Of a stretch of 64,000 nucleotides of DNA, positions 17,252 through 24,852 are shown one piece after another. Position 1 is the first letter of the stretch, and every line of letters begins with the position of its first letter. The stretch comes from Gemmatimonadota bacterium. GTDB lineage: Bacteria; Latescibacterota; UBA2968; UBA8231. The notes below the pieces were generated by a model. It saw only the letters and a program-made list of their open reading frames with translations, made no database searches and was not told the DNA's origin. Both the position numbers and the translations under genes were made by a program. The DNA lies in assembly GCA_002712305.1 (NCBI GenBank), contig PATE01000063.1, positions 44,019 to 108,018 of the forward strand, in the 5' to 3' direction.

Positions 17252-18216
17252 ATCATCTCACCCCGGGCGGTGTCCAACAGGTTGTTGAAATCGTCGGGAG
17301 GCGGGCATGTAAACTCCACGTGACGGCCATCGGGGTGCTCAAACCCCAGAAGCCGGGCGTGGAGTGCTTGCCGATCGATGCGAGCTAACAAATGCCGCGC
17401 CATAGGTCGCAGAGCTGGATCTATCCCATTAACTTGGGTGCGCCCCCCGTAGACCGGGTCACCGAACACCGGATGACCCACGTGCTGTAAGTGCACGCGG
17501 ATCTGGTGGGTTCGACCGGTTTCCAGTCGGACATCGATCTGCGTCGCCATCGAGAATCGATCACCTGGCGACACATGTGTCACCGCGTGTCGACCGTCCG
17601 GTACGACGGCCATGCGGAGCCGGTCCTTTGGGTGACGGGCAAGGCGGGCCTCGATGCGAAGGGCGTCGTCAACTCGCCCCCACACGACAGCAATGTATCG
17701 ACGGACCATCTGCCGTTCCTCCAACTGTGCCGCCAGGACCCGATGGGCCTCATCGTTCTTGGCGACCACCAGAAGACCTGTCGTGTCCCGGTCGAGACGA
17801 TGGACGATTCCGGGCCGCAAGACGCCGTTGATTCCTGATAGATCCTTGCAGTGGTGGAGCAGGGCATTGACCAGCGTCCCCGAGGGTGTGCCGGGCGCAG
17901 GATGGACGGCCATGCCCGACGGTTTATCAACCACCAGAAGCGCCTCGTCCTCGTAGACGACATCGAGAGGCAGGTCCTGAGCCTCAGCGCCCAATTCGAC
18001 CGGCTTTGGGACACGAAGTTCCACCGTGTCTCCCGATCGAACGCGATAGCTGGACCGAACGTGGGCACCATTGACCGACACGTCACCATCTGCGATCAAT
18101 CCCTGCAATCGGCTGCGTGACAGGTCCTCATGACGCGATTGCAGAAACACATCCAATCGCAAAGATGCTTCGGCATCGTCAACGGTATGCAGCTTGGTGA
18201 TGGGAACCGATGACAC
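17248..18216 (-). CDS. rluD: Ribosomal large-subunit pseudouridine synthase RluD-like
   Basis: Isomerises uridines in 23S rRNA (positions 1911/1915/1917 for RluD). An N-terminal S4 RNA-binding domain (about 15-75, RLDVFLQSR...SRSRLQGLIADGDVSVNG) precedes the RluA-type catalytic domain with VVDKPSGMAVHPAPG and the active-site motif HRLDRDTTGLLVVAK (catalytic Asp). ETGRTHQIRVHLQHVGHPVFGDPVYGG follows. Full length. Last gene of the lspA run, 24 bp after lspA. RluD and RluC cannot be fully separated by eye, but the S4 domain and lspA linkage favour RluD. Confidence 0.93.
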   Translation of the reverse strand: MSSVPITKLHTVDDAEASLRLDVFLQSRHEDLSRSRLQGLIADGDVSVNGAHVRSSYRVRSGDTVELRVPKPVELGAEAQDLPLDVVYEDEALLVVDKPSGMAVHPAPGTPSGTLVNALLHHCKDLSGINGVLRPGIVHRLDRDTTGLLVVAKNDEAHRVLAAQLEERQMVRRYIAVVWGRVDDALRIEARLARHPKDRLRMAVVPDGRHAVTHVSPGDRFSMATQIDVRLETGRTHQIRVHLQHVGHPVFGDPVYGGRTQVNGIDPALRPMARHLLARIDRQALHARLLGFEHPDGRHVEFTCPPPDDFNNLLDTARGEMI

Positions 18217-18240
18217 AGGCAGCTCCCGCGTCGGAGTGGA

Positions 18241-18771
18241 TCAGTCGTTGCCGTCGCCCACGGAGTCTACCGGTGGCTCGACAGCCGGTGGCTCTGCGGC
18301 GGGCGTTTCTTCGGTGGGCTCGGCGACGCGAGAATAGGTGAGAGCAAGCACCAGAACACCGACGGTCACGAACGAATCGGCCACATTGAAGACGGGCCAC
18401 CGCAAGTCACCGAAGCCAACATCGACGAAGTCGATCACTTCGTGGAGTCGAATCCGATCGACGATGTTGCCAATAGCACCTCCCAAAACCATGGCCAGAG
18501 CCGAGCGCTGTAATCGCGCATTTGCAGGGAGCGTGTACAACATCCAACCGAGAAGACCGAGGGCGGCGATGGCGATCACCGTGTGGACGACAGGGCTGCC
18601 AAGGTTGAGGCCGAAAGCAGCACCCCGATTGTGGATGTAGGTCAGGCGGACCAGATCACCGAGGACCGGCTGAGGGTCATAGGGCGGCAGGGTGGACACG
18701 ACCACCAACTTCGTGACCTGATCCAGGACCAGCGCCAAAGGGACCCACAGTAGATCCGTCCAAGGACGCAC
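18241..18771 (-). CDS. lspA: Lipoprotein signal peptidase (signal peptidase II)
   Basis: Inner-membrane aspartyl protease that removes signal peptides from diacylglyceryl-prolipoproteins, consistent with the many lipoproteins nearby. Four transmembrane helices; N-terminal LDQVTKLVV, NRGAAFGL, and the catalytic aspartates in GAIGNIVDRI and FNVADSFV. The last 30 or so residues are an unusual Pro/Glu-rich tail (repeats of EPPAVEPP) not needed for catalysis. It starts three bases after the dksA-like stop. Confidence 0.95.
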   Translation of the reverse strand: MRPWTDLLWVPLALVLDQVTKLVVVSTLPPYDPQPVLGDLVRLTYIHNRGAAFGLNLGSPVVHTVIAIAALGLLGWMLYTLPANARLQRSALAMVLGGAIGNIVDRIRLHEVIDFVDVGFGDLRWPVFNVADSFVTVGVLVLALTYSRVAEPTEETPAAEPPAVEPPVDSVGDGND

Positions 18772-18774
18772 GAT

Positions 18775-19152
18775 TCAGTCCTTGGCCTTGTCGTCCTTGC
18801 TCTTGCACTCGATGCACTGTGGCGCTGTGGGCACGGCCTCAAGACGTGCGCGGCCAATCTCGCCACCACACGTGCGACATGTGCCGAAGCGGCCGTCTTC
18901 TACCCGCTGCAGCGCTTCATCCAGGTAGTCGATATAGCTGCCTTCGCGTTGAGCGAAGAGGAGGTTCTTCTCTCGCTCCATCGCATCGGTGCCCCGATCA
19001 GCCATGTGCAGGGAATACGCCGAGCGGTCTTCTGCGGACTCCTGGGCGTCGGCGCTGCGCGAGACACGCTCGAATTCCTGCAGATCACCTGCAGCCTGTT
19101 CTCGTCGTTCCAACAACAGCTTCTTGAAGAAATCCAGGTCTTCCTGGTTCAT
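18775..19152 (-). CDS. TraR/DksA-family zinc-finger regulator
   Basis: 125-aa protein with an N-terminal coiled coil and a C-terminal four-Cys zinc finger (CRTCGGEIGRARLEA...CIEC). DksA-type proteins insert the coiled coil into the RNA polymerase secondary channel. The coil tip here reads HMADRGTD where E. coli DksA has DxxDxA, so the acidic tip is only partly conserved and ppGpp-dependent DksA function should not be assumed. Located between ileS and lspA, a frequent arrangement. Ends in a Lys/Asp-rich tail. Confidence 0.9.
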   Translation of the reverse strand: MNQEDLDFFKKLLLERREQAAGDLQEFERVSRSADAQESAEDRSAYSLHMADRGTDAMEREKNLLFAQREGSYIDYLDEALQRVEDGRFGTCRTCGGEIGRARLEAVPTAPQCIECKSKDDKAKD

Positions 19153-19205
19153 CGATTCACTTTCTCAGGTTCCAATGTGCGATTCGACTCGATTACGTGA
19201 ATCGA

Positions 19206-22200
19206 TCAAACGACTCTGGTGATCGAAATCTGGCATTCAGTGCCATTTACATCCCACGTGCGAGACGCAGTCACATCTTCCGGTGCAGCACCTACATGTG
19301 TTTCGGCAGCCAAGGTCTCACCGGCCACATACGTCTCGTGAGCACTCATCGACTGAGCGACCGGGTCGGGTCCCTCGATCCACAACTCGATCCGATCGGC
19401 CACATCGAGGCCGGCATCCTTGCGCATGTTTTGCACACGATTCACCAACTCTCGAGCAAATCCCTCGAGACGCAGATCGTCAGTGACCTGAACATCGAGA
19501 CCGACGCACAGATTCTCGTCTACAGCGACCACGACGTCTTCTCGTTCACGGCGTTGAATATCCACATCTTCGATGCCGATGTCGCCATCAGCCACATCGA
19601 GCCGGCCACCACGAGCCAGACCTTGCACCTGTTCGGCACTCAGAGAGGAGACGAATGCGCCTACCTCTTTCATTCGTTTGCCAAAGCGAGGACCGAGGGA
19701 ACGGAAGTTCGGCTTGTACGACACCTCACTGATCTCGGCTTCGTCTTTTACGAGTACGACTTCCTTGATATTCAACTCGTCGGCGATCAGACCGGAAACC
19801 TGCGTCAGTTCCTCACGACTGTGTTCGTCTGGTGGTAGCAGAAACACACGCTGCAAGGGCTGGCGCGTCTTGAGGTTGTGCTTGCTGCGCAGGGCACGAC
19901 CCAAGGTGACGGCTCGTGTGGCCAGCTCCATCTGTTCTTCGAGCTCGCCGTCTCGCAGAGTCTCGTCGGCCAGTGGCATATCACACAGATGCACACTCTC
20001 TGGTGGGCCATCGGTGCCATTCTGCGTCGCCTCCACCCCGGCGGCACCTGCCTGGGGAGCGACCAGATTTTGATAGATCGCCTCGGTGACGAAGGGTAGA
20101 ACCGGTGCCAGGGCGCGGATAAACGTGGTCAGTACCTGATACAACGTCGCATACGCAGAGGCCTTGTCCGCATCGTCATCCGACTTCCAGAATCGACGAC
20201 GGCTACGTCGGATATACCAGTTCGTCAGTTTCTCGACGAAGCCGACCATGGCCGGCACCGTGCGATAGAGGCGGTAGGCCTCCATCTCCTGGTTGATGTT
20301 GTGCAGCAAGGTCTGCAACTCGGACAGGATCCAACGATCCAGACGATGGGCGACCGGGGCAGAGGTTCCCTGAGCTGGATCCCAACCGTCGATCCGAGCA
20401 TAGGTGACGAAGAAACTGTAGGCATTCCACAGTGGCAGAATGACATCACGCAGACTCTGCTTGATGCCGTCCTCACTGAGCCTCAACTCTTCTCCCTTCA
20501 TGGAGGGCGAGTTGAGAAGATACAGTCGCAGGGCGTCCGCCCCATAGGTCTCCAACATCTCCGACGGATCGGGGTAGTTCTTCAGGCGCTTGCTGAGCTT
20601 GCGGCCGTCTTCAGCCAGCAGCATACCTCCGACGATGCAGTTCTTGAATGCAGGTCCATCAAACAGCGCCGCCGCGAGGATTGTCAACGTGTAGAACCAA
20701 CCGCGTGTCTGATCCAGGTTTTCGGAAATGAAATCGGCGGGAAAACTCGCTTCGAAGTCTTCTCGTGGGCCAAAGGGATAATGGCTCTGCGCATAGGGCA
20801 TGGAGCCCGACTCGAACCAGCAATCCAGGACCTCCGGCACGCGACGCAGCACACCATCACCGGATGGGGCGGGAATCTCCAGATCATCGATACAGTGTTT
20901 GTGAAGATCGTCGACGTCTTTACCCGTCAGTTCACTCAATTGCTGACGGCTGCCGACACAGACGGCCTCGCCCGTCTCCTCGTTGCGCCAGATGGGCAGG
21001 GGTGTCCCCCAGTAGCGATTTCGACTGATTGCCCAGTCACGGGCTCCTTCCAGCCACTTACCGAACCGACCGTCACGGATGTGTTCTGGGATCCACCAGA
21101 TCTGCTGATTGGCGGCCAGCATCTTGTCTTTCACCTCTCCCTCTACCTTGACAAACCACGTCGAGATCGTGCGATAGATGAGGGGGGAGTCGCAGCGCCA
21201 GCAGAACGGATACGAGTGCATGAGCGAGGTCTCGGCAAACAACTGCCCAGATGCGCGCAGGCGTCGGATGATCGGTGTATCCACGTCCTTTACGAACTCG
21301 CCTTCGAAATCACTTACTTCGTCGGTGAATCGACAATCGGCATCGATGGGGCAGACAACGGGAAGATTCTCCCGAAGACCGAGTTGGTAATCGTCCTCAC
21401 CAAAGCCTGGTGCGATATGGACGATGCCCGTGCCGTCCTCGGTGGATACGAAGTCGGCCTGCACAACTTTGAACGCACCCTCTTCGGCGAGGGAGCTGAA
21501 GTTGTCGAACAGCGGCTCATATCGCAGACCGATCAGTTCATCGACACTGATGGGATCGACGTGATCGATCTCATTCTCTCGCTTGCGGAACACCGCTTCC
21601 AAACGAGCCTTGGCCAGGATCAGTTCCTCGCCTTCGACAGTGGTTACGCAGACGTATTCGACATCTGGCCCGACGGCCAAACCCATGTTGGATGGCAAGG
21701 TCCAGGGCGTCGTCGTCCAGGCGAGCAATGAGCGTCTTTCAGTGTCACGCACGCGAAAACGGACGGTGATGGAAGGGTCCTGCGTGTCCTGGTAGCCCTG
21801 ATTGACTTCGAAGTTGGACAGGGGCGTGGCACATCTGGGACAGTAGGCGAGCGACTTATAACCCTCGTAGATCAGTCCCTTGTCCCACAGAGACTGGAAA
21901 ACCCACCACACGGACTCCATGAAGTCCACGTCCATCGTCCGATACTGACGATCCCAATCGACCCAACGCCCGAGGCGCTGGATCAATTCCTCCCATTCGC
22001 TGGTATAGCGCAGGACGACGGAACGGCAGAATTCGTTGAAACGAGGGATGCCGTATTCGAGGATGTCGCGCCGGGTCTTCAGGCCAAGCTGCTGTTCGGC
22101 CTCGTTCTCTACCGGCAGACCATGGCAGTCCCAGCCCCACCGGCGCTCGACACGGTAGCCCCGCATCGTCCAGTATCGAGGCACCACGTCCTTGGTGATC

Positions 22201-22400
22201 GATGCCAACAGATGGCCGTAGTGAGGCAGTCCGGTGGCGAAGGGAGGACCATCATAGAAACGGAAGGGCTTCGTGCGCTGCTCAACGGATTTGCGGTAGA
22301 GATCAGCCGACTTCCACCCAGAGAGGATCTCTCGCTCCTGGGCGGCAAAGTCGACGTTCGCGGCGACGTCGGCGAACACGGGTTTACGCTTGGCAGCCAT
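19206..22400 (-). CDS. ileS: Isoleucyl-tRNA synthetase, type 2 (eukaryote-like)
   Basis: Charges tRNA-Ile. The class I HIGH motif is GPPFATGLPHYGHLLAS (HYGH at 60-63) and the second signature is GRKLSKRLKNYPDP (about 600), i.e. KLSKR rather than the KMSKS of common bacterial enzymes. A CP1 editing domain is present (SLLAWTTTPWTLPSNMGLAVG and DGTGIVHIAPGFGEDD). The long C-terminal region (about 850-1064) lacks a terminal Cys4 zinc site. Length 1064, the PPFATGLPHYGH context and KLSKR place it in the IleS2 clade, whose members often tolerate mupirocin. Starts two bases after yggT's stop. Confidence 0.96.
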   Translation of the reverse strand: MAAKRKPVFADVAANVDFAAQEREILSGWKSADLYRKSVEQRTKPFRFYDGPPFATGLPHYGHLLASITKDVVPRYWTMRGYRVERRWGWDCHGLPVENEAEQQLGLKTRRDILEYGIPRFNEFCRSVVLRYTSEWEELIQRLGRWVDWDRQYRTMDVDFMESVWWVFQSLWDKGLIYEGYKSLAYCPRCATPLSNFEVNQGYQDTQDPSITVRFRVRDTERRSLLAWTTTPWTLPSNMGLAVGPDVEYVCVTTVEGEELILAKARLEAVFRKRENEIDHVDPISVDELIGLRYEPLFDNFSSLAEEGAFKVVQADFVSTEDGTGIVHIAPGFGEDDYQLGLRENLPVVCPIDADCRFTDEVSDFEGEFVKDVDTPIIRRLRASGQLFAETSLMHSYPFCWRCDSPLIYRTISTWFVKVEGEVKDKMLAANQQIWWIPEHIRDGRFGKWLEGARDWAISRNRYWGTPLPIWRNEETGEAVCVGSRQQLSELTGKDVDDLHKHCIDDLEIPAPSGDGVLRRVPEVLDCWFESGSMPYAQSHYPFGPREDFEASFPADFISENLDQTRGWFYTLTILAAALFDGPAFKNCIVGGMLLAEDGRKLSKRLKNYPDPSEMLETYGADALRLYLLNSPSMKGEELRLSEDGIKQSLRDVILPLWNAYSFFVTYARIDGWDPAQGTSAPVAHRLDRWILSELQTLLHNINQEMEAYRLYRTVPAMVGFVEKLTNWYIRRSRRRFWKSDDDADKASAYATLYQVLTTFIRALAPVLPFVTEAIYQNLVAPQAGAAGVEATQNGTDGPPESVHLCDMPLADETLRDGELEEQMELATRAVTLGRALRSKHNLKTRQPLQRVFLLPPDEHSREELTQVSGLIADELNIKEVVLVKDEAEISEVSYKPNFRSLGPRFGKRMKEVGAFVSSLSAEQVQGLARGGRLDVADGDIGIEDVDIQRREREDVVVAVDENLCVGLDVQVTDDLRLEGFARELVNRVQNMRKDAGLDVADRIELWIEGPDPVAQSMSAHETYVAGETLAAETHVGAAPEDVTASRTWDVNGTECQISITRVV

Positions 22401-22402
22401 GG

Positions 22403-22687
22403 CTACGGACTAAGGTTGCGAAGGAAGGAAGACAGGACCTGGATCAGCAACATCAGGATCAGGGGACTGAAATCCAGACCCGTTGACCACAGAGCTTGAG
22501 GCATGAAGCGGCGCAATCCGTTCAATGCCGGATCGGTCAAGCCACACAACACCTGAACAATCCGGTTGTACGGATCGGGATTGACCCAGGAGATGATGAC
22601 TCGTGCCGTCAGAATCCAGAAATACAGCCACAGCAGTCCGTCAAGAATGCGGATGATGTCTTTGACGAAGCCAGTGTGGTCGAACAT
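22403..22687 (-). CDS. yggT: YggT family membrane protein
   Basis: Small 94-aa membrane protein with two hydrophobic segments and the family pattern LLWLYFWILTARVIISWVNPD, then LTDPALNGLRRFMP and a second helix SPLILMLLIQVLSSFL. Function undefined; YggT proteins often follow yggS, as here (10 bp), and have been linked to cell division or osmotic balance. ATG at 22687 is chosen because it lies after the yggS stop; the upstream open frame overlaps yggS. Confidence 0.9.
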   Translation of the reverse strand: MFDHTGFVKDIIRILDGLLWLYFWILTARVIISWVNPDPYNRIVQVLCGLTDPALNGLRRFMPQALWSTGLDFSPLILMLLIQVLSSFLRNLSP

Positions 22688-22697
22688 GATGATCCGA

Positions 22698-23378
22698 TCA
22701 GGAGCGGGTGCCGAAAATTGCAGTGCCAATGCGAACCATCGTCGAGCCCTGTTCGATGGCCAATTCGAAATCTCCACTCATCCCCATCGACAACGTCGAC
22801 AGGTCGAGGTCGCGACGCTGAGCTACCAAGGCGTCGCGGCAAGACCGCAAAGATTGGAAACAGCGCTTCACCTCTGTTTCATCTGCCTGGCTGGCAATCG
22901 TCATCAGCCCACCCAGTCGCAACCACGGACTCAGCAAGATCTGATCAGCCAATTCAGGCAGTTCGTCGGGCGCGGCACCTGCCTGGTGCTCGACGCCAGA
23001 GGTATTGACCTGGATCAGTACGTCCATGGTCCGATCTGAACCTTCGGCCCGCTGAGCCAGGGCCTTGGCAAGTCGCGGACTGTCGACGGACTGCACGCAG
23101 TCAAACAACTCGACGGCTTTGCCCGCCTTGTTGCGTTGGAGTTGGCCGATCAGATGCCAACGTCCGCCCTGAATTGCAGGCCGCTTCTGTGTCGCTTCCT
23201 GGACACGATTCTCACCCAGGTCGGTGACGCCAGCTGCCAATGCAGCCTCGATATCCTCGGCGGGTCGGGTCTTGCACACGGCGACGATGGTGATTTCGTC
23301 AGGTTGACGGCCAGCACGTTGCGCAGCCTCCTCCACCCGATCGCAGACTCGAGTCCAGTTGTCTTGGATATCGCTCAT
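22698..23378 (-). CDS. yggS: YggS-type PLP homeostasis protein (PLPBP)
   Basis: Single-domain alanine-racemase-like TIM barrel that binds pyridoxal phosphate and balances PLP and amino-acid pools. The PLP lysine is K36 in IVAVCKTRP. Other family motifs are LGENRVQEA, WHLIGQLQRNKAG, VQSVDSPRLA, VLIQVNTSG and LSMGMSGDFELAI..GSTMVRIGTAIFG. Length 226 aa is normal. First gene after a 190-bp gap, so transcription of yggS-yggT-ileS may restart here. Confidence 0.95.
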   Translation of the reverse strand: MSDIQDNWTRVCDRVEEAAQRAGRQPDEITIVAVCKTRPAEDIEAALAAGVTDLGENRVQEATQKRPAIQGGRWHLIGQLQRNKAGKAVELFDCVQSVDSPRLAKALAQRAEGSDRTMDVLIQVNTSGVEHQAGAAPDELPELADQILLSPWLRLGGLMTIASQADETEVKRCFQSLRSCRDALVAQRRDLDLSTLSMGMSGDFELAIEQGSTMVRIGTAIFGTRS

Positions 23379-23568
23379 CAAGTGCGATCCCGCGCCATGT
23401 CTCTCCTAAATGAGCGCCTGATCTCGAGACTCAAGCACGCCAGCCAGCATCCCTATGTAGAGAGTTCAGATAAGATTTCGGGCAATCCATAGGAAACAGA
23501 CAAATATAGCCCTGGGCTGAACCCTACACAACGAAGAGACTCGCCACCGGCCAGTGGTGCCGGATCTC
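23379..23568. other. Intergenic gap between antiporter and yggS
   Basis: AT-richer than its surroundings on the yggS-proximal side. I see no convincing terminator hairpin and no promoter with good spacing on the minus strand. It probably carries a start site for the yggS-yggT-ileS genes, but I cannot place it. Confidence 0.3.
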
Positions 23569-24795
23569 TCAGGCAGGCGATCCTTCTTCGGCAGGGCGCA
23601 TCATCCAGGCGGACAAGGTCGTGGCCACCAATCCGTAGATCAGCAGATCCACGACCACGATCTGCTGCAGCAACAAGGCGTTGGACGGTTGCAACAGATC
23701 GGTCAGTCCACCACCGACCAGCACCAGTTCGATCGCCACGATTCCCTTGGGCAGCAAGAGCCAGCTATTGAGGCTGGTGGCACGGGAGATTCGCGGTTGC
23801 CAGAGGATCGGCCCGAGTCCCCGGATCGAAAAAAGCACGATCACCTGAAGAAGGACGATCTCGAACAGTCCGGCGGAGGGGGCGGACAACAGCACCTTCA
23901 CATCCACGCGACTCATGGCGAGGGCGACGAAAAGGAACGATGCCAGCGGACGGGAGGCGCCGAAAAGCCGATCGAGAGCACGCCCAGATTGGGGACGGAA
24001 GGACAAGGCCAGGCCGGCGCCCAGGCCCACGCCGATCCCCAGCAGATCGTAGTGGTCGATGGCAACGGCACCGAGACTCGACATGAGCAGCAGGGCCACG
24101 AGCGCAACAGATCGCCGTTTCAGCACGCTCAACAGCTGCAGAAGCCAGCCAATTGCGATACCTACGGCTGGCGAGATCCAGACACGTGTGGCGAAGGCGA
24201 GCCCATCACCGGCCAGTAGTTTTGACTCATGGAGCCAACCGATCACCCATGTGAGCAGCACGGTGGCCACGAGTGTACCCACGAGTGCTGCCCCCGCCGA
24301 CTCATCATCGCGCCAGACACTGGATACGAGCACCGGCCCCCACAACGCCGACAGAGCGCCCACCAGCAGAGCTGTCGTCCAGACCTGGTCGGCGATCAGG
24401 AAACAGCCCAAGGTGACGACCAGAGCGCCCACCACCGTGGATGCGGTGACGATGCCGAGGAAGTGACCATGCGTTGAAGAGGAGGGCCAGCCAAACCCGA
24501 TGCCCACCAGCAAACCAGCCCACAGGCCGACGAAACGCAGCACGAGTTCCTGCATGTCGGGGGATGGATTTCCCACACTCAGGCCGGTGGCACCGACAAT
24601 CAATCCGGCGCCAACCCACCCCCACAACGTGGGCAGGCTGAGCCGCTCGCACACGCGCTGCATCGTCAGAGCCAGGAGCAGAACGGTCCCTGTCACCCAC
24701 AGGACATCGATCCGCGAATCATTGCTGATTTGCGGATCAGAGGCCGAGAAACTGGCCAGAGCCAGCAGGATGACACAGACGGCCAGAGTTCGCAC
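23569..24795 (-). CDS. Cation:proton antiporter (CPA2/KefB-like membrane protein)
   Basis: 408-aa polytopic protein with roughly 11-12 hydrophobic segments, no soluble RCK/TrkA domain. The pattern of LWVTGTVLLLALTMQRVCERLSLPTLWGWVGAGLIVG at the N-terminus and the broken helix region RPLASFLFVALAMSRVDV near residue 280 resembles the Na+/H+ exchanger (CPA) fold. The usual acidic ion-binding pair is not obvious, so transport activity and ion are unproven. Same strand as secDF, 57 bp downstream of it across a strong hairpin. Confidence 0.7.
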   Translation of the reverse strand: MRTLAVCVILLALASFSASDPQISNDSRIDVLWVTGTVLLLALTMQRVCERLSLPTLWGWVGAGLIVGATGLSVGNPSPDMQELVLRFVGLWAGLLVGIGFGWPSSSTHGHFLGIVTASTVVGALVVTLGCFLIADQVWTTALLVGALSALWGPVLVSSVWRDDESAGAALVGTLVATVLLTWVIGWLHESKLLAGDGLAFATRVWISPAVGIAIGWLLQLLSVLKRRSVALVALLLMSSLGAVAIDHYDLLGIGVGLGAGLALSFRPQSGRALDRLFGASRPLASFLFVALAMSRVDVKVLLSAPSAGLFEIVLLQVIVLFSIRGLGPILWQPRISRATSLNSWLLLPKGIVAIELVLVGGGLTDLLQPSNALLLQQIVVVDLLIYGLVATTLSAWMMRPAEEGSPA

Positions 24796-24817
24796 GCGGC
24801 ACCGGCTCCGGTGGTGG

Positions 24818-24841
24818 CCGGAGGCCGGGAATGGCCTCCGG
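24818..24841. repeat. Perfect 9-bp inverted repeat between secDF and the antiporter gene
   Basis: CCGGAGGCC and GGCCTCCGG flank a 6-base loop. No T-run follows on the minus strand, so it is more likely an mRNA processing/stability element or weak terminator than a classical intrinsic terminator. Confidence 0.45.
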
Positions 24842-24852
24842 TATCTCGATGG

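Noticed and set aside
20301-21731. A 476-codon open frame on the plus strand
   Set aside because: It lies wholly inside ileS on the opposite strand. The encoded protein has no domain character, and such shadow frames are common in GC-rich codon bias.
24818-24841. Intrinsic terminator after secDF
   Set aside because: Perfect hairpin but no following T-run on the transcribed strand; listed as an inverted repeat.
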